From an uncultured Erysipelotrichaceae bacterium (GTDB lineage Bacteria; Bacillota_I; Bacilli_A; Erysipelotrichales; Erysipelotrichaceae): a stretch of 54,183 bases of DNA. The stretch lies in NCBI GenBank assembly GCA_902786245.1, contig CADABS010000008.1:1-54183 (forward strand), in the 5' to 3' direction. The notes under the pieces were generated by a model. The model did not search any database. It saw nothing but the letters and a program-made list of their open reading frames with translations, and was not told where the DNA came from. The first letter of the stretch is position 1, and each line of letters opens with the position of its first letter. Shown piece after piece: positions 51,766 through 54,183 of the stretch. The translations under genes were made by a program, and so were the position numbers.

Positions 51766-52926
51766 ATGAAAAAACGTCTGATTCTGCTCGGCGCGAGCGG
51801 ATCAATCGGGACGCAGACGGTAGATATCGTTCTTCAGCATCCTGATCTGTTCGAAATCTGCGCTTTGAGCGTCGGAAAGAATATTGAGCAGCTGCACCGC
51901 ATTCTTGCGTCAATCAAAGCCGATACGGTCTGTGTGCAGAATGAAGCAGATGCAGGTGCACTCAGGGAAACATATCCTGATACGGCATTTATCAGCGGCG
52001 ATGAAGGTCTCTGCATGCTTGCAGAGCGTACGGATTATGATGTGCTGGTCAATGCGCTGGTGGGCATCGTCGGATTCCTGCCGACGCTGCGGGCAATCGA
52101 AAGCGGCCATGATGTTGCCCTTGCCAATAAGGAAACACTGGTCTGCGGCGGGGCCCTGATCGATGCGGCACTGAAGAAATACGGACGGAAACTGCTGCCG
52201 ATCGACAGCGAGCACAGTGCGATCTTTCAGTGTCTGCAGGGCAATTCCATCGATCAGGTCAAGCGTCTGATCATCACTGCCAGCGGCGGATCGTTCCGGA
52301 CAAAGTCCAGGGAAGAACTGAAGAATGTGACCGTTGAACAGGCACTCGCGCATCCCAACTGGGCGATGGGTGCCAAGATCACGATCGACAGTGCGGATAT
52401 GATGAACAAGGGCTTTGAAGTCACGGAAGCGCACTGGCTGTTCGGTCTGGATTATGATGCGATCGATGTCATCATGCATGAAGAATCTGTCGTGCATTCA
52501 ATGGTGGAATACAATGATCACAGTATTATTGCCCAGCTCGGTGCACCGGATATGCGGCTGCCGATCCAGTATGCCCTGACATGGCCGGACCGTTTTGCCT
52601 ATGATCTTTCCCATCCGCTCGATCTTGCGGAGATCGGAACGCTCCATTTCCACAAACCGGATGTCAGAAGATTCCCGCTGCTGGCACTGGCCTATGAAGC
52701 AGGCCGGAAAGGCGGCTGCTATTCTGCCGTCATGAATGCGGCGAATGACTGTGCCAATGCGGCATTCAGACAGGGAAAGATTCCTTTTCTGAAGATCGAG
52801 GATATCGTGATTGAAGCAGTGCACAGAACACCGTATACAGAACTGAATGATACCGGTGATCTGATGAATGCGGTGCGCTGGGGTACGGAATTTGCGCAGA
52901 AGAAGGTTGAGGAGACCGGAAGATGA
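51766..52926 (+). CDS. dxr: 1-deoxy-D-xylulose 5-phosphate reductoisomerase
   Basis: A 386-residue NADPH enzyme of the MEP pathway, producing the isoprenoid units used by UppS. LLGASGSIGTQT binds NADPH, ANKETLVCGG and LPIDSEHSAIFQ carry metal-site residues, and MGAKITIDSADMMNKGFE is the substrate loop. It starts immediately after the cdsA stop and overlaps rseP by four bases. Confidence 0.97.
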   Translation: MKKRLILLGASGSIGTQTVDIVLQHPDLFEICALSVGKNIEQLHRILASIKADTVCVQNEADAGALRETYPDTAFISGDEGLCMLAERTDYDVLVNALVGIVGFLPTLRAIESGHDVALANKETLVCGGALIDAALKKYGRKLLPIDSEHSAIFQCLQGNSIDQVKRLIITASGGSFRTKSREELKNVTVEQALAHPNWAMGAKITIDSADMMNKGFEVTEAHWLFGLDYDAIDVIMHEESVVHSMVEYNDHSIIAQLGAPDMRLPIQYALTWPDRFAYDLSHPLDLAEIGTLHFHKPDVRRFPLLALAYEAGRKGGCYSAVMNAANDCANAAFRQGKIPFLKIEDIVIEAVHRTPYTELNDTGDLMNAVRWGTEFAQKKVEETGR

Positions 52927-53981
52927 CGATCCTGTACTTTCTGATCCTGCTGTCCGTGATCATTGTGATCCATGAATGCGGCCATCTGCTTGCGGCGAAG
53001 AAATTCGGTGTCTACTGCTATGAATTCTCTTTCGGCATGGGACCGCTGCTCTGGAAAAAGAAAACGGCCGAGACACAGTACTCCATCCGGGCGATCCCGA
53101 TGGGAGGCTATGTATCCATGGCCGGTGAGCAGGACGGCGATGAGCTGTATCCGGATGTAGAAGTACCTCCGGGAAGACGCATCACCGATCAGGTATGGTG
53201 GAAGAAGATCATCATCATGATTGCCGGTGTCACAATGAACTTCATACTGGCATGGGTCCTGTTCTCGCTGGTCTATCTGTCCAGAGGCGTCTATTATGTA
53301 TCGCCGGAATCCGTTGTCGGCGAAGTGCAGAGCGGTCTGCCTGCGGAAACAGCCGGATTCGAGCCCGGTGACAGGATCATTGCGATCACGAAGGAAGACG
53401 GTTCTTCCGCGAAGGTGAAAACCTTCCTCGATATGCAGGTATTCTGCGCAGACTACAGCGGTGTCATGACCTATACGGTCGAACGCAGCGGACAGCAGCT
53501 GGAAATCGAAGTCCAGCCGGTATATGACAGCGAAAGCGAAACCTACCGGATCGGCATCGTTGCGGAGGAAAGCAGGGCAGTGGATATCAATGTGCTGAAC
53601 TGCTGGTACTACGGCGGTGTCGAGATGAAGGAAATCGCAGTATTGATGTTCCGGACGATCGGGTCGCTGCTGCAGGGCAGAAATCTCGATCAGCTTTCCG
53701 GTCCGGTCGGCATTTATCAGGCAACCGGGACATATGCGTCCATGGGACTGGCAGCGTTCCTGTTCCTGATGGCGCAGCTGAGTCTGAATGTCGGTCTGTT
53801 CAATCTGCTGCCGCTGCCGGTACTGGACGGCGGACAGATCGTGATCACACTGTGCGAAACGGCGGTGCACAGGGAACTGAATGAAAAGGTCAAGCTGGTC
53901 ATCATGGGTGCCTGCTGGGCACTGCTGATCGGACTGATGATCTTTATCACCTGGAATGATATTGCAAAACTGCTCGGATAA
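52923..53981 (+). CDS. rseP: Site-2 intramembrane metalloprotease RseP
   Basis: A 352-residue zinc protease. The catalytic HECGH is in the first membrane helix (residues 17-21), the third ligand Asp is in NLLPLPVLDGGQI near the C-terminus, and a PDZ-like domain with GLPAETAGFEPGDRI lies between. It cleaves membrane anti-sigma factors or signal-peptide remnants. uppS-cdsA-dxr-rseP is the standard Bacillota order. Confidence 0.96.
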   Translation: MTILYFLILLSVIIVIHECGHLLAAKKFGVYCYEFSFGMGPLLWKKKTAETQYSIRAIPMGGYVSMAGEQDGDELYPDVEVPPGRRITDQVWWKKIIIMIAGVTMNFILAWVLFSLVYLSRGVYYVSPESVVGEVQSGLPAETAGFEPGDRIIAITKEDGSSAKVKTFLDMQVFCADYSGVMTYTVERSGQQLEIEVQPVYDSESETYRIGIVAEESRAVDINVLNCWYYGGVEMKEIAVLMFRTIGSLLQGRNLDQLSGPVGIYQATGTYASMGLAAFLFLMAQLSLNVGLFNLLPLPVLDGGQIVITLCETAVHRELNEKVKLVIMGACWALLIGLMIFITWNDIAKLLG

Positions 53982-54050
53982 TGAAAAGGTGCGGATCCAT
54001 CCCAATGCTGGTAAGTTAAGGATTTCCCGGATGTAGTATTATTTACTGAT

Positions 54051-54082
54051 AGATCCTCAAATTATATGGGGATCTTTTTTTT
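54051..54082 (+). terminator. Terminator after rseP
   Basis: AGATCCTC, 9-base loop, GGGGATCT (one G-U pair), followed by eight T's. Confidence 0.9.
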
Positions 54083-54103
54083 CTGAATTTTTCGCTGAAA
54101 AGG

Positions 54104-54183
54104 TTGACAGATACAGGTAATTTCGGGCCGCTTCGCGGCCAGATCTGAAGGTGAGGGCTGTGGAGGTGCCCTGACTTATGTAT
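54104..54183 (+). other. Right-edge segment with hairpin and probable gene start
   Basis: A TTGACA hexamer (54104-54109) lacks an obvious -10. GGCCGC (54126-54131) and GCGGCC (54135-54140) form a hairpin with a 3-base loop. GGAGGT (54162-54167) is ten bases before ATG 54178, so a plus-strand gene probably starts here with Met-Tyr and continues outside the window. Two codons cannot identify it; the hairpin would suit either a leader or the end of an IS200/IS605-type element. Confidence 0.45.

Noticed and set aside
52719-54005. 428-codon minus-strand frame opposite dxr and rseP
   Set aside because: Antisense shadow of two conserved genes; the His/Gln/Asp-rich translation resembles no protein family.

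Overview
The window is a 54-kb piece of a low-GC-lineage Gram-positive (Bacillota) chromosome whose base composition is near 50% GC by eye. Pointers to Bacillota are a type B RNase P RNA, GpsB, linked recU and ponA genes, RNase Y and an RNase J homologue, a SpoIIIE/FtsK translocase, TrmFO, RbgA and a class 1B dihydroorotate dehydrogenase (PyrK/PyrD). The gene set and composition would suit an Erysipelotrichia-type gut bacterium, but this is an inference without any database search. Almost everything is conserved housekeeping sequence. I saw no prophage, CRISPR array, tRNA, rRNA or recognisable defence system.

Layout. 1-516: truncated IS3/IS150-type element. 531-4662 (minus): CvpA-like membrane protein, class A PBP, RecU. 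4765-13105: gpsB, rnpB, pgsA, recA, a PAP2 phosphatase, rny, an HD hydrolase, a Y-family polymerase with its YolD partner, and ymdB. 13166-19717: ferredoxin, miaB, a catalytically degenerate RNase J, ftsK/spoIIIE and an acetyltransferase. 19804-23849: small Cys-rich membrane protein, short SSB, ffh, then rpsP-khpA-rimM-trmD. 24046-29894: a block separating trmD from rplS, holding a lipoprotein, a zinc-ribbon membrane protein, a DUF1836 regulator divergent from hlyIII, a 58-residue unknown, pyrimidine nucleoside phosphorylase and a ComB-family protein. 30012-37802: rplS, lepB, rbgA, rnhB, dprA, topA, trmFO, xerC. 37859-43030: tightly overlapping pyrB-C-K-D-F-E operon. 43100-46517: DUF349 protein, rpsB, tsf. 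46609-47815 (minus): GlsB/YeaQ-type protein and a Ppx/GppA protein. 47897-53981: pyrH, frr, an orphan ABC ATPase, uppS, cdsA, dxr, rseP. 54051-54183: terminator, hairpin and the probable first codons of another gene.

The genes fall into a few working groups: translation and ribosome maturation (rpsP, rimM, trmD, rplS, rbgA, rpsB, tsf, frr, miaB, trmFO); RNA processing and decay (rnpB, rny, RNase J-like, khpA, rnhB); DNA repair, topology and segregation (recA, recU, Y-polymerase, dprA, topA, xerC, ftsK); envelope and lipid synthesis (PBP1, gpsB, pgsA, uppS, cdsA, dxr, rseP, lepB); secretion (ffh, lepB); and pyrimidine metabolism (pyrBCKDFE, pyrH, nucleoside phosphorylase).

The observations most worth a second look are an RNase J homologue that has lost several metal ligands; a short Thr-containing motif shared by the zinc-ribbon protein and the LepB N-terminal tail; a repeated half-site array between the DUF1836 gene and hlyIII; genes that begin about one promoter -10 distance from their start codon (leaderless candidates); and ribosomal-protein promoters built into the preceding gene's terminator.
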